Source of the DNA: Nocardia tenerifensis NBRC 101015
GTDB taxonomy: Bacteria > Actinomycetota > Actinomycetes > Mycobacteriales > Mycobacteriaceae
Direction: 5' to 3'
DNA: 32,624 nucleotides
Assembly: GCF_000308715.1 (NCBI RefSeq)
Contig: NZ_BAGH01000595.1
Location: forward strand, 1 to 32,624
Part shown: one piece after another, positions 22,827 through 30,604 of the stretch
Position numbering within the stretch: the first letter of the stretch is position 1
Layout of the letters: each line of letters opens with the position of its first letter
The notes under the pieces: generated by a model
Seen by the model: the letters and a program-made list of their open reading frames with translations, nothing else
What the model was told of the DNA's origin: nothing
Databases searched by the model: none
Program-made: the position numbers and the translations under genes

Positions 22827-23687
22827 TCAGCCTTTCACCGCCCCGCCGAGCCCGGAGACCAGCTTGCGCTGGACGAGCACGAACAAGACGAGCGCCGGAA
22901 TGGTCATCAGGGTCGAGGCCGCCATGACGGCGCCCCAGTCGGTGTCCTCCGGTTTGAAGAACACCAGGATCGCCTGCGGCAGTGTCTGATTCTCGGTCTT
23001 GGAGATGATGAACGTCTTTGCGAACAGGAAGTCGTTCCACGCGTGGATGAACGACAGCACGCTGACCGACACCAATCCGGGCGCGACCAGCGGCAACAGA
23101 ATCTGCCACGCGAACCGAAGACGGCTCGCCCCATCGAGTTTCGCCGCCTCCTCCAGCTCGACCGGCACCGCCGCCACGAACCCGCGCAGCAGCCAGATGG
23201 ACAGCGGCAGGCTGAACACCAGGTCCACCAGCATGATCGAGCCGAGCTCGTTGAGCCCCAGTGCGGGCACCGAGCCGCCGATCGAGCGCATCAGGAAGAA
23301 CAGCGGAATCGTCAGCGCCTCCACCGGAACCATCTGCGCGACAAGGATCATCACCAGCAGCACCGTGCGCCCGCGGAACCGGAAGCGGGTCAGCGCCACC
23401 GCCGACAGGAACGACAGCAGCAGCGAGAACAGCACGACCACCACGGCGATCAGCAGACTGTTGAGGAAGAACCGCCCGAAACCATTCATCGAGAGCACCC
23501 GCGTGAAACTGTCCAGGCTCGGCGCCAGCGTCCACGGCCGCGGGTCGGCCGACTGGATCTCGCCCGGCGGCTTCAGCGCCGAGAGCAGCATCCAGTACAG
23601 CGGGAACGCGACGAATCCGGCGATCACCACCGTAACCGCCTCGGCGACAAGGCGACGCGGCTTGCGGCGCATCGGTTTCACTGCCAT
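22827..23687 (-). CDS. CUT1 sugar ABC transporter permease (second, MalG-like)
   Basis: Second membrane subunit of the sugar importer, 286 aa, with six predicted membrane helices. The basic N-terminus MAVKPMRRKPRR leads into VTVVIAGFVAFPLYWMLLSAL and a large outer loop typical of MalG. The coupling EAA motif is EEAAKLDGASRLRFAWQILLPL (about 190-211), followed by the last helices and LVSGLGGAVKG at the end. The ATG at 23687 has AGGAG six bases upstream and overlaps the upstream permease by ten bases; an open frame continuing far upstream is a frame shadow. It ends one base before the GH20 gene, so expression is tightly linked. No dedicated ATPase gene is present, so a shared MsiK-like ATPase is likely. 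Confidence 0.92.
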   Translation of the reverse strand: MAVKPMRRKPRRLVAEAVTVVIAGFVAFPLYWMLLSALKPPGEIQSADPRPWTLAPSLDSFTRVLSMNGFGRFFLNSLLIAVVVVLFSLLLSFLSAVALTRFRFRGRTVLLVMILVAQMVPVEALTIPLFFLMRSIGGSVPALGLNELGSIMLVDLVFSLPLSIWLLRGFVAAVPVELEEAAKLDGASRLRFAWQILLPLVAPGLVSVSVLSFIHAWNDFLFAKTFIISKTENQTLPQAILVFFKPEDTDWGAVMAASTLMTIPALVLFVLVQRKLVSGLGGAVKG

Positions 23688-24637
23688 GGCGTGCTCCTGC
23701 GCTGGGTGCGGACGTAGAGTCCGGTGATCGACAACAGCAACAGTGTCATCAGGACTCCGATCGCTGAGCCGAGCCCGTATTCCTGCCCGGCGAAGGCCTT
23801 TTGGTAGGCGTAGACGTTGAGCACCAGGTTGCGCCCGGCGACGCCGCCGCCATTGGTCATGACGTAGATCTGGGTGAACACCTTGAAATCCCAGATGATC
23901 GACTGGATCGTGGCGATCAGCAGCAGCGGGCGCAGCATCGGCAGGATCACCGAGCGGGCCGTCCGCCAGGTCGACGCGCCGTCCAGCGCGGCCGCCTCCA
24001 GCACCTCCTCCGGGATCGCCTTGATGCCCGCGTACATGGTCACCATGACGAACGGGAACGAACACCAGATCACCTCGGCGGCAACCAATCCGAACGCGCT
24101 CAGGGTGCCGAAGGTCCACGAGTGGCCGTCCATCGAGCGCAGCCCGAGCCCCGACAGCGCCTCGTTCACCACGCCGAAGTCGGCGTCGAACAGGAAGAGC
24201 CAGACATAGGATCCGGCCATCGCGGGCGTGGCCCACGCGCCGAGCGCGGCGAGGAACAGCAGGGTCCTCGGCACCGCGCGGACCCGCGTCGCGAGGACCG
24301 CCAGCGCCGTGCCGACCACCAGCCCGCCGACCACGCAGACCGCGCCGAACACGAACGTGTTGGCGAGCACTATCCAGAATTGCCTGTCCGCCAGCAGTTC
24401 TCGATAGTTGCCGAGCCCGATGAACTCCAGCGACGCCGCACCGGTGGCCTGCGCCTGACCGTAGTCGTAGAAGGAGATCAGCACGATCTGGTAGATCGGA
24501 TAGATCAGCACGGCGGCCAGCAGGATCCCCGCCGGAGCGAGATACAGCCACGCGGTGAGGGTGTCTCGGCGCAAGCGCCGCGGTCTCGCCGACGCCCGCG
24601 GCGCCGGGGTGGTGACCGAAAGTTCTCGAATTGCCAT
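23678..24637 (-). CDS. CUT1 sugar ABC transporter permease (first, MalF-like)
   Basis: First membrane subunit of the importer, 319 aa. After a basic N-terminus, LTAWLYLAPAGILLAAVLIYPIYQIVLISFYDYG gives the first helix and family start; five more helices follow. The EAA coupling loop is EEVLEAAALDGASTWRTARSVILPML (about 215-240), and the closing helix ends with RTQRRSTPWQ. It follows the binding-protein gene by only six bases and overlaps the second permease, the usual order of CUT1 operons (binding protein, MalF-like, MalG-like). With no ATPase in the operon, a shared multi-sugar ATPase (MsiK type) elsewhere in the genome is the expected partner. Confidence 0.92.
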   Translation of the reverse strand: MAIRELSVTTPAPRASARPRRLRRDTLTAWLYLAPAGILLAAVLIYPIYQIVLISFYDYGQAQATGAASLEFIGLGNYRELLADRQFWIVLANTFVFGAVCVVGGLVVGTALAVLATRVRAVPRTLLFLAALGAWATPAMAGSYVWLFLFDADFGVVNEALSGLGLRSMDGHSWTFGTLSAFGLVAAEVIWCSFPFVMVTMYAGIKAIPEEVLEAAALDGASTWRTARSVILPMLRPLLLIATIQSIIWDFKVFTQIYVMTNGGGVAGRNLVLNVYAYQKAFAGQEYGLGSAIGVLMTLLLLSITGLYVRTQRRSTPWQ

Positions 24638-24643
24638 GTGCGC

Positions 24644-25954
24644 CTACCTGAATGCCTTGTCCATCGCGGCGGCCGCCGCGTTCAACGCCGCCGACGGCTG
24701 CTTGGCTCCGGTGGCGATCTGCTGCACGGCGGTCGGCAGCAGGTTCTGGCTGTCGATCTTCGACCACGCCGGCGTGCTCGGCACGAACTTCGTACCGGCC
24801 TTCAACGATTCGACGAACGGCGCGAGGAAGGGATCGTCGGCGGCCAGCTTGTGCTGCACCCCGGTCAGCGTCGGCAGATTCCCCATCGCCGCGTACATCT
24901 TCTCCTGATACTTCGCGCTGCCCAGCAATTCGACGAAGTCGACGGCGAGCCCGCGCCGCATGCTCGACCGGAAGACGCCGAGCAGGTTGCCGCCCGCGAA
25001 AGCCGGTGCGACCGTGCCTTTCTCGGTGCCCGGCAGCGGGACTACCGCGTACTTGCCCTTCGATGCACCCTGATCCACCGCCTTGCGGTTGAAGTCGCCG
25101 CCGATGGTCATCGCGGCCTTGCCGCCCGCGAACGCCTGCACGCTTTGGGTTCCGGTGAAATTGGCGCACTGCGCGGGCGGGCAGATGTCGTCGTGGATCA
25201 GCCCGGCATAGCGGGTGACGCCCTCCCTCGCCCGATCCGAGTTGATCGCGGCGTTCCACATCGTGCCGTCGTTCTCGGCGATCTCGCCGCCGTAGGCCCA
25301 CAGGAACGGCAGCATCGCGTAGGTGTACTTGCCGCCGACCGAAATACCGTACAGCTCCGGCTTTTTCGCGTGGATGAGGCGAGCGGTGTCGGTCAGTTCG
25401 GCGAGCGTGGCCGGAGGCCGCAGCCCGAGTTCGGTGAAGACGTCGGTGCGGTAGTACAGCGCCCGGATGCCCGTGTACCAGGGCAGCCCGTAGACCTTGC
25501 CGCCGGACTTAGCGGTCTCCAGGACCGACGGGTCGAGGTCCTTGCCCTCCGGCCAAGCGGCCAGATCCGCGCTCAGATCGGCGAACGCACCGGTGACGGC
25601 GTAGCCGGCCAAATCGGTGTTGCCGAACTCGGCGAGATCGGGGGCGCTGGCCGGATCGTTGAACGCGCCGGCGAACTTCTCGGCTCGCGCGGCGACCGGC
25701 ACCCACTGCACGTCGACGTCGACGTTCGGCCTGCTCGCCTCGAACTCCGCGATCGCCTCGTTGATCACCGCCTCCTTCGGCGCGCGGTTCGCCTCGTCGA
25801 ACAGCCAAACCCGGACCGTGCCGGTCTTCTCGTCCCCACCCGAGCCCGCCGGGCCGGACTGCACCGGCGCGCACGCGGCGAGCAGGAACAGCGCGGCGCC
25901 GAGGGTGAGTGCGCGTCGCACGGCCCCGCCTGGCCGGAATTCACGGTGCAGCAT
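24644..25954 (-). CDS. CUT1 sugar-binding lipoprotein
   Basis: Extracytoplasmic binding protein of the sugar importer, 436 aa, family 1 (MalE-like). The signal peptide MLHREFRPGGAVRRALTLGA ends in the lipobox LLAAC (Cys near residue 28), then a Gly/Ser linker. Typical blocks are VRVWLFDEANRAPKEAVINEAIAEFEASRPNVDVD, GLPWYTGIRALYYRTDVFTELGL, FAGGKAAMTIGGDF and a C-terminal helix ending DKAFR. The ATG at 25954 has GAGG six bases upstream; a longer in-frame start at 26008 would overlap operator sequence. Neighbouring GH20 and permeases suggest N-acetylated chitooligosaccharides as ligand (inference). The promoter region carries five GTTGC/GCAAC half-sites. Confidence 0.92.
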   Translation of the reverse strand: MLHREFRPGGAVRRALTLGAALFLLAACAPVQSGPAGSGGDEKTGTVRVWLFDEANRAPKEAVINEAIAEFEASRPNVDVDVQWVPVAARAEKFAGAFNDPASAPDLAEFGNTDLAGYAVTGAFADLSADLAAWPEGKDLDPSVLETAKSGGKVYGLPWYTGIRALYYRTDVFTELGLRPPATLAELTDTARLIHAKKPELYGISVGGKYTYAMLPFLWAYGGEIAENDGTMWNAAINSDRAREGVTRYAGLIHDDICPPAQCANFTGTQSVQAFAGGKAAMTIGGDFNRKAVDQGASKGKYAVVPLPGTEKGTVAPAFAGGNLLGVFRSSMRRGLAVDFVELLGSAKYQEKMYAAMGNLPTLTGVQHKLAADDPFLAPFVESLKAGTKFVPSTPAWSKIDSQNLLPTAVQQIATGAKQPSAALNAAAAAMDKAFR

Positions 25955-25968
25955 GTAAATCCTCGCGT

Positions 25969-26076
25969 GTTGCAAATAGTGCAACGTGTATTGCGTTGCG
26001 TGCCACAATGTTTAGCACTAGATGGGGGTCACATTCAATAGGCGAATGTGATCCGCATCGCAACGGGTTTCGTTGC
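25969..26076. promoter_or_regulatory. Operator cluster: five GTTGC/GCAAC half-sites
   Basis: GTTGCA-AATAG-TGCAAC (25969-25985) is a perfect 17-bp palindrome. GCAACG-N7-CGTTGC (25981-25999) overlaps it, and GCAACG-GGTTT-CGTTGC (26060-26076) lies 61 bases further on. Together they give half-sites at 25969, 25981, 25995, 26060 and 26072 in the divergent region between the sugar-importer operon and the arginase-family gene. They probably bind a LacI-, GntR- or ROK-type repressor, which is not encoded next to them. Confidence 0.6.
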
Positions 26077-26180
26077 TCGAGGTTTCCGCACGCCCGCGAG
26101 TAGGGGGCTATTGTCGAGACGGCGCGGACTCGGATGGCGGGCCGCGCCGAGAGTGACGCGCAGGTCTGGGAGGCCGAACA

Positions 26181-27077
26181 CTGTTAACCGTCATCGGTGC
26201 GCCGTTCAACTCCGCCGGAATCACCGGCGGAGTCGCGAACGCGCCGATGAGGTTGCGAGAAGCCGGTCTGCTCAACGCATTACGCGCCCGTCGCGCAGAC
26301 GTGCGAGACCTCGGCGATGTCGACGTCGGCCCGCCGCGTCGGTTCCGCGATCCGGAGAGCGGGTTGCTGACGCAGGAATCCCTCATCGCCGCAACCACTT
26401 CCGTGCACGCCGCCGTTGTCGCGTGCCTCGCGGCGGGGGAGTTCCCGCTGGTGCTCGGCGGGGACTGTGCCGTGCTGCTCGGCGCTCTGCGCGGCGCGCA
26501 GGACGCGCTCTGCGACGCCGCGCTGGTCTTCGTCGACGGGCACGAGGACGCGTGGCCGCCGCACCGCAGCGCCACCGGCCGGGCGGCCGACTGCGAACTG
26601 GGCCTGGCGCTGTCGGGTGCCGACGGTCTGCCCGCCGAGTTGTCCGTGCGTGTGCCCACTCTCGATCCGACCCGGATCGTAGCCCTCGGCCCGCGCGACG
26701 ACATGGAGCTGCGATCGGCCGGTGTCGCCTCGATCGGCTCGACCATCGCGCTGCTGCCCGATCGCGATCTGCGCGGAAAAGCCGCCGTGCCGACCGACAT
26801 CGCCGTCGGACGCTTCCACCGCCGTGGTGTCGCTTGGTGGTTGCATGTCGACCTGGACGTACTGTCCGCCGAGGCCATGCCCGCCGTCGACTACCCGCAG
26901 CCCGGCGGCCTCGACTGGCCGGACCTCACGGCCATCACCGCCGCCGCCACCCGATCGGGCTGTGCCGGAATGACTTCGACGACCTACAACCCCGATCTGG
27001 ACGCCGACGGCCGGCACGCACGGCGCATCGTCGGCTACCTCGCCGACGTGCTGTCCGTCACCCCGGAGATGGCCTGA
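26181..27077 (+). CDS. Arginase/agmatinase-family protein with Cys in the first metal site, probable CTG start
   Basis: Ureohydrolase-fold protein of 298 aa. The conserved first strand, TVIGAPFNSAGITGGVANAP, lies upstream of the first ATG (26247), so the real start must be earlier. The only well-placed codon is CTG 26181, with GGGAGG (26168-26173) exactly seven bases upstream; the frame closes at TGA 26154. Metal motifs are VLGGDCAVLLG (Cys96 instead of the usual His of GGDH), VFVDGHEDAW (Asp119, His121, Asp123) and LHVDLDVLS (Asp224, Asp226). A Cys in the first site occurs in some arginase-family branches, so activity is uncertain; arginine, agmatine or formiminoglutamate are possible substrates. 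It is divergent from the sugar-importer operon. Confidence 0.8.
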   Translation: MLTVIGAPFNSAGITGGVANAPMRLREAGLLNALRARRADVRDLGDVDVGPPRRFRDPESGLLTQESLIAATTSVHAAVVACLAAGEFPLVLGGDCAVLLGALRGAQDALCDAALVFVDGHEDAWPPHRSATGRAADCELGLALSGADGLPAELSVRVPTLDPTRIVALGPRDDMELRSAGVASIGSTIALLPDRDLRGKAAVPTDIAVGRFHRRGVAWWLHVDLDVLSAEAMPAVDYPQPGGLDWPDLTAITAAATRSGCAGMTSTTYNPDLDADGRHARRIVGYLADVLSVTPEMA

Positions 27078-27126
27078 GCCAACCGAATTCGGTAACGCGC
27101 CGACGATCGATCTCGATCATCCGAGT

Positions 27127-27477
27127 GTGCGTGTCTACTGCCGGCCGATCCTCGGCGCGTTGGCAGCCCTCCTGCTGATCATCGGGGCCGTTCTCCTGAT
27201 GCCCGAGAACGAATTCCCCGTGCCCACCACCGACCAACAGGTCCGCACCCTCCCTTTCATCTCCACTCCGCCGACCAGCAACGAAAACCCTTCCACCACA
27301 ACCGATCGCCCCACCCCGGCCGCGAGTGATCTTCACGCACTCACCGGATGGACGCGGTCCGCGCCGATCCGGTCGATGCGTTCACGTCCCCACGCGCCCA
27401 GCGGCTCGAGGGCGCGATTGAGGGCGGCCCCCAACTCGGTGAGCCGGTATTCGACGCGCGGCGGCACCTCGCGGTAG
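27127..27477 (+). CDS. Doubtful small membrane or exported protein
   Basis: Open frame of 116 codons starting GTG at 27127. The first about 25 residues form a convincing membrane segment (ILGALAALLLIIGAVLLM) followed by a Thr/Pro/Ser-rich linker, as in small anchored proteins. From 27333 onward the frame lies antisense to the HxlR regulator and turns Arg/Ser-rich like a shadow frame. No ribosome-binding site is visible. Either a real short protein ran here and its end was replaced, or the whole frame is chance. Confidence 0.3.
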   Translation: MRVYCRPILGALAALLLIIGAVLLMPENEFPVPTTDQQVRTLPFISTPPTSNENPSTTTDRPTPAASDLHALTGWTRSAPIRSMRSRPHAPSGSRARLRAAPNSVSRYSTRGGTSR

Positions 27478-27692
27478 ACCTCGCGCGAGACGATGCCGTC
27501 CTCCTCCAGCTCACGCAGCTGCTGGATCAGCATCTTCTCCGAGACGCCGGGCAGGCCGCGGCGCAGCTCGCCGAACCGGCGCACGTCGTGCGCCTCCAGC
27601 TCCCACAGGATCAGCGCCTTCCACTTGCCGCCGACCACATCCATCGCCGCGTCGATGCCGCAGAAGTATGGTCCGGATCTCTTTTCGCCCAT
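27333..27692 (-). CDS. HxlR-family winged-helix regulator
   Basis: Small transcription factor of 119 aa. The family signature is intact: CGIDAAMDVVGGKWKALILWEL at residues about 11-32, then RRFGELRRGLPGVSEKMLIQQLRELEEDGIVSR as the recognition helix and wing, and REVPPRVEYRLTELGAAL at the end. The single Cys near residue 11 is in the position used for redox or electrophile sensing in some HxlR proteins (family knowledge). It is divergent from the dehydrogenase gene, with 145 bases between, containing a 7-bp inverted repeat suited to dimer binding. The usual role is control of the adjacent enzyme. Confidence 0.92.
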   Translation of the reverse strand: MGEKRSGPYFCGIDAAMDVVGGKWKALILWELEAHDVRRFGELRRGLPGVSEKMLIQQLRELEEDGIVSREVYREVPPRVEYRLTELGAALNRALEPLGAWGRERIDRIGADRVHPVSA

Positions 27693-27718
27693 CGCCCGAC
27701 CTCGCTACCTGTTCACAC

Positions 27719-27755
27719 ACCAATTGGTAAGTACCGGACCAAATAGTAGGTACTT
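27719..27755. promoter_or_regulatory. Putative HxlR operator region
   Basis: Two elements lie next to each other between the divergent regulator and dehydrogenase genes: the palindrome ACCAATTGGT (27719-27728) and AAGTACC...GGTACTT (27729-27735 with 27749-27755, 13-base spacer). The second has the dyad form typical of HxlR sites. It is 82 bases from the dehydrogenase start and 36 from the regulator start. Confidence 0.55.
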
Positions 27756-27837
27756 GTCGCCATCGCGGGCAACGAGCAACCTGTGTTTCAGCGCGCTGAC
27801 CATCCTGTTCACCTGTTTTCAAGGAGTTGACCCCGCA

Positions 27838-28707
27838 ATGGCGGAAACCAAGAACACCCCGGTGACGGTCCTCGGACTCGGCGCGATGGGCCAGGCCCTG
27901 GCCGCGACGCTCCTGCGCGGCGGCCACCCGACGACCGTGTGGAATCGCACGCCCGGCAAGGACACCGAGCTCATCGCCGCCGGCGCGGTCGGCGCGGCGA
28001 CCGCCGCCGAGGCGGTCGAGGCCGACGGCCCCGTCATCGTCGTCCTGTTCGACCACGCCTCCGTACACGCCATACTCGACCCGCTCGCCGGCAAGCTGTC
28101 CGGCCGTCAGGTCATCAACCTGACCAGCACCGCCCCCGAGCAGGCCCGTGAGCTCGCCGCCTGGGCGGCCGGACACGGCATCGACTACTTGGACGGCGGC
28201 ATCATGGCCGTCCCGTCCATGATCGGGCAGCCCGGCGCGTCCATCCTCTACAGCGGCTCGCGCGCGGTCTACGACAAGCACCGCGAAACCCTCGAATTGC
28301 TCGCCGCCGCAGAGTATTTCGGTGACGACGCCGGACTCGCCTCCACGTACGACTTCGCCTTGCTCGCCGGAATGTACGCCATGTTCGGTGGTTTCATGCA
28401 CGGCGCGGCCATGATGCGCTCCGTCGGCGTCTCCGCCGGTGCCTTCGCCGATCGAGCCGCGTCGTGGGTGACCGCCATGGCCCAGATGCTTCCCGCCTAC
28501 GGCCGGATCATCGACGGCGGCGACTACACCAGTCCCATCCAGTCTCTCGACTTCCACAAGGCCGCCCTCGACGCCATCACCCGCGCTACTCGCGACGCCG
28601 GCGTCGCGGTGGACTTCGTCGCCCCGATCAAGAACCTCATCGACCGGCAGGTCGCCGACGGTCACGGGTCCATGGAGTTCGCCAGGACGATCGAAGAGCT
28701 GGTCTGA
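27838..28707 (+). CDS. NAD(P)-dependent imine-reductase/beta-hydroxyacid-dehydrogenase-like enzyme
   Basis: Predicted NADPH-dependent dehydrogenase of 289 aa. An N-terminal Rossmann motif GLGAMGQALAATLL (Gly13, Gly15, Gly18) with VWNRTPGK near residue 35 (Arg, favouring NADPH) is followed by TSTAPEQARELAAW and the DGGIMAVPSMIGQPGA segment, close to the DGA-MAYP-IG signature of imine reductases. The C-terminal half is the helical dimerisation domain (FALLAGMYAMFGGFMHGAAMM). The ATG at 27838 has AAGGAG 11 bases upstream. It is divergent from the HxlR gene, probably its regulator. The substrate may be a cyclic imine or a beta-hydroxyacid; the sequence cannot decide. Confidence 0.9.
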   Translation: MAETKNTPVTVLGLGAMGQALAATLLRGGHPTTVWNRTPGKDTELIAAGAVGAATAAEAVEADGPVIVVLFDHASVHAILDPLAGKLSGRQVINLTSTAPEQARELAAWAAGHGIDYLDGGIMAVPSMIGQPGASILYSGSRAVYDKHRETLELLAAAEYFGDDAGLASTYDFALLAGMYAMFGGFMHGAAMMRSVGVSAGAFADRAASWVTAMAQMLPAYGRIIDGGDYTSPIQSLDFHKAALDAITRATRDAGVAVDFVAPIKNLIDRQVADGHGSMEFARTIEELV

Positions 28708-28713
28708 AATTCC

Positions 28714-29589
28714 TTATCGCCCAACGGGTTCCCCGCGCAGGGAGCCGGCCTGGCTGAGCAGGGCCAGAGCTTCCTCGGCGGGGGACCCGGCAGGGGTGGT
28801 GCACACGATCAGAACCTGATCCGGCGCACGCGCGATCGACAGCGTCTGCTGGGTCACAGTCACCGTGCCGACGACGGGATGATGCAGCTCGTAAGAGTCT
28901 GCGTCGCAAGGAGTTACCCGGTGGTCGGACCAAAGCGACACGAACTCCGGGCTTTTCATCGTCAGCTCGCCGATCAGCTCCGCCAGCAGCGGATCGTCCG
29001 GGTGCTTGCCGACCGCGACGCGCAGGTTGCCGACCACCGCGCGGGCCTTGCGCCGCCAGTCGGCATACAGCTCGCGGCAGTGCGGATCCAGAAATATCAT
29101 CCGGCTCGTATTCGGCCGTCGCGCAGGATGGTTCGGGCTGAGATAGTCCAGGTGCCCCGCGAGCAGTGCGTGCCCGCGCGCGTTCCACGCCAGCACGTCC
29201 GTGCGCCGGCCCAGCACCATCGCCGGTACGCCGTCGACCGCGCGCAGCAGATCGCGCGTCTCCTCCGTCAGCTTCTCGGGCCTTGGACGGCGAGGCCGCG
29301 GCACGTGGCGGGCGGTGTCCGCGAGCCGGTCGAGATGTTCGCGTTCGTGGTCGTTCAGCAGGAGGGCGCGGGCAACCGCGTCCAGCACCTCCGCCGAGGC
29401 TCCCCGGGAGGTCCCTTGTTCCAGTCGCGCGTAATACGAGACGCTGACCCCTGCTAACTGGGCGAGTTCCTCGCGGCGCAGCCCGCGTACCCGGCGGCGG
29501 GGTCCGGTCTCGCGCAGACCGACGTCCGCGGGCCGTAGTAGCGCGCGCCGGGCTTGCAGAAAGTCGCCGAGGGGGCCGGGTCCGTCCAT
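28714..29589 (-). CDS. XRE-family regulator with MmyB-like ligand-binding domain
   Basis: DNA-binding regulator of 291 aa. Residues about 5-75 form an XRE/HTH_31 helix-turn-helix: LGDFLQARRALLRPADVGL, then RGLRREELAQLAGVSVSYYARLEQG, a classical recognition helix. Residues about 105-275 match the MmyB-like ligand-binding (PAS-like) domain: LLRAVDGVPAMVLGRRTDVLAWNARGHALL and SDHRVTPCDADSYELHHPVVG. It starts at ATG 29589, without a clear ribosome-binding site. It is divergent from the metallo-beta-lactamase gene across 102 bases, so that gene is its likely target, although no matching palindrome is seen. Such proteins often respond to fatty-acid-like or aromatic ligands. Confidence 0.92.
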   Translation of the reverse strand: MDGPGPLGDFLQARRALLRPADVGLRETGPRRRVRGLRREELAQLAGVSVSYYARLEQGTSRGASAEVLDAVARALLLNDHEREHLDRLADTARHVPRPRRPRPEKLTEETRDLLRAVDGVPAMVLGRRTDVLAWNARGHALLAGHLDYLSPNHPARRPNTSRMIFLDPHCRELYADWRRKARAVVGNLRVAVGKHPDDPLLAELIGELTMKSPEFVSLWSDHRVTPCDADSYELHHPVVGTVTVTQQTLSIARAPDQVLIVCTTPAGSPAEEALALLSQAGSLRGEPVGR

Positions 29590-29672
29590 TCGACCAGTAT
29601 CCGGGGCCCCGCTACCGCGCAGCCACACCCTGCCAGGGGGAGGACAACAGGGGAGTGGTTCCCGTCCATTCG
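29582..29672 (+). repeat. Pair of 11-bp direct repeats CCGTCCATTCG
   Basis: CCGTCCATTCG occurs at 29582-29592, over the ATG of the XRE regulator, and at 29662-29672, 20 bases before the MBL start. They are 80 bp apart and may be binding sites of the regulator; chance similarity is not excluded. Confidence 0.35.
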
Positions 29673-29691
29673 CGGCGACAGACTCGGCCCC

Positions 29692-30591
29692 ATGCCAGAC
29701 CACATCACCCTCGGCGACGTCACCGTCACCCGCATCGAAGAGTTCTACGGCTCGGTCGAGATGACCCCAAGCGAATTCTTTCCCGACGGCTTTCACGATT
29801 CGTGGGACGAGCACGCGCCGGACTTCTGGAACCCCGAGACGAACCACTGTCACTCCGCCATCCAGTCATGGCTGCTGCGCAGCGAGGGTCGCACCATTCT
29901 CGTCGACACCGGCGTCGGCAATCACAAGGACCGGCCATACGCGCCCGTATGGAGCCGGCTCGATACGAACTACCTCGACAATCTCGCCGCCGCGGGCGTC
30001 CGTCCCGAAGAGGTGGACGTCGTCGTCAACACCCACCTGCATATCGACCACGTCGGCTGGAACACCCGATTGGACGGCCGAACCTGGGTGCCCACCTTTC
30101 CGAACGCCACCTATCTCATGCCGCGTCCGGACTTCGAATTCTGGAATCCCGCCAACGAGAACAGGTCGGTCCTGGGCCGCGGCAACCAGAACGTTTTCGA
30201 GGACAGCGTGACACCCGTGGACGAGGCCGGACTGGTCCATCTGTGGGACGGGTCGTACCGAATCGACAGCAATTTGCGACTCGAACCGGCTCCCGGGCAC
30301 ACGCCCGGCTCATCGGTGCTCCATATGGCGTCCGGCGATGAGCGGGCGCTTTTCGTCGGCGACCTCGTGCACACCGCCATGCAGATCAACGAGCCGGACA
30401 CCAACTCCTGCTTCTGCGAAAACCCGGCCGAATCCAGGGCCACCCGCCGCAAACTCCTCGGCCACGCCGCCGAAACCAACGCCTTGGTCTTCCCCGCCCA
30501 TTTCGGCGGCCACGGCGCGGCCACCGTCGAACGCACCGGCTCGAAGTTCACGATCAAGAACTGGGCCGAGTTCCCCCGCATCTCCGGATAA
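29692..30591 (+). CDS. Metallo-beta-lactamase-fold hydrolase
   Basis: Zinc hydrolase of 299 aa, cytoplasmic, without signal peptide. The metal motif HLHIDH lies at 115-120, with further ligands in GHTPGSS (about 204), VGDLVH (about 222) and PAHFGGH near the end; together they fit a dinuclear zinc site. Members of this group include lactonases, such as N-acyl-homoserine lactonases, and aryl or alkyl esterase-like enzymes; the class is not resolved here. The start ATG at 29692 lacks a strong ribosome-binding site. The next gene, a carboxylesterase, starts only 13 bases after its stop, so the two are probably one operon acting on one ester or lactone substrate (inference). Confidence 0.9.
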   Translation: MPDHITLGDVTVTRIEEFYGSVEMTPSEFFPDGFHDSWDEHAPDFWNPETNHCHSAIQSWLLRSEGRTILVDTGVGNHKDRPYAPVWSRLDTNYLDNLAAAGVRPEEVDVVVNTHLHIDHVGWNTRLDGRTWVPTFPNATYLMPRPDFEFWNPANENRSVLGRGNQNVFEDSVTPVDEAGLVHLWDGSYRIDSNLRLEPAPGHTPGSSVLHMASGDERALFVGDLVHTAMQINEPDTNSCFCENPAESRATRRKLLGHAAETNALVFPAHFGGHGAATVERTGSKFTIKNWAEFPRISG

Positions 30592-30604
30592 GGAGCGTAT
30601 TCCA

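Noticed and set aside
22827..25301. Very long frame containing the second permease, extending to 25301
   Set aside because: The true permease begins at ATG 23687 with AGGAG; the upstream part overlaps two real genes in another frame.
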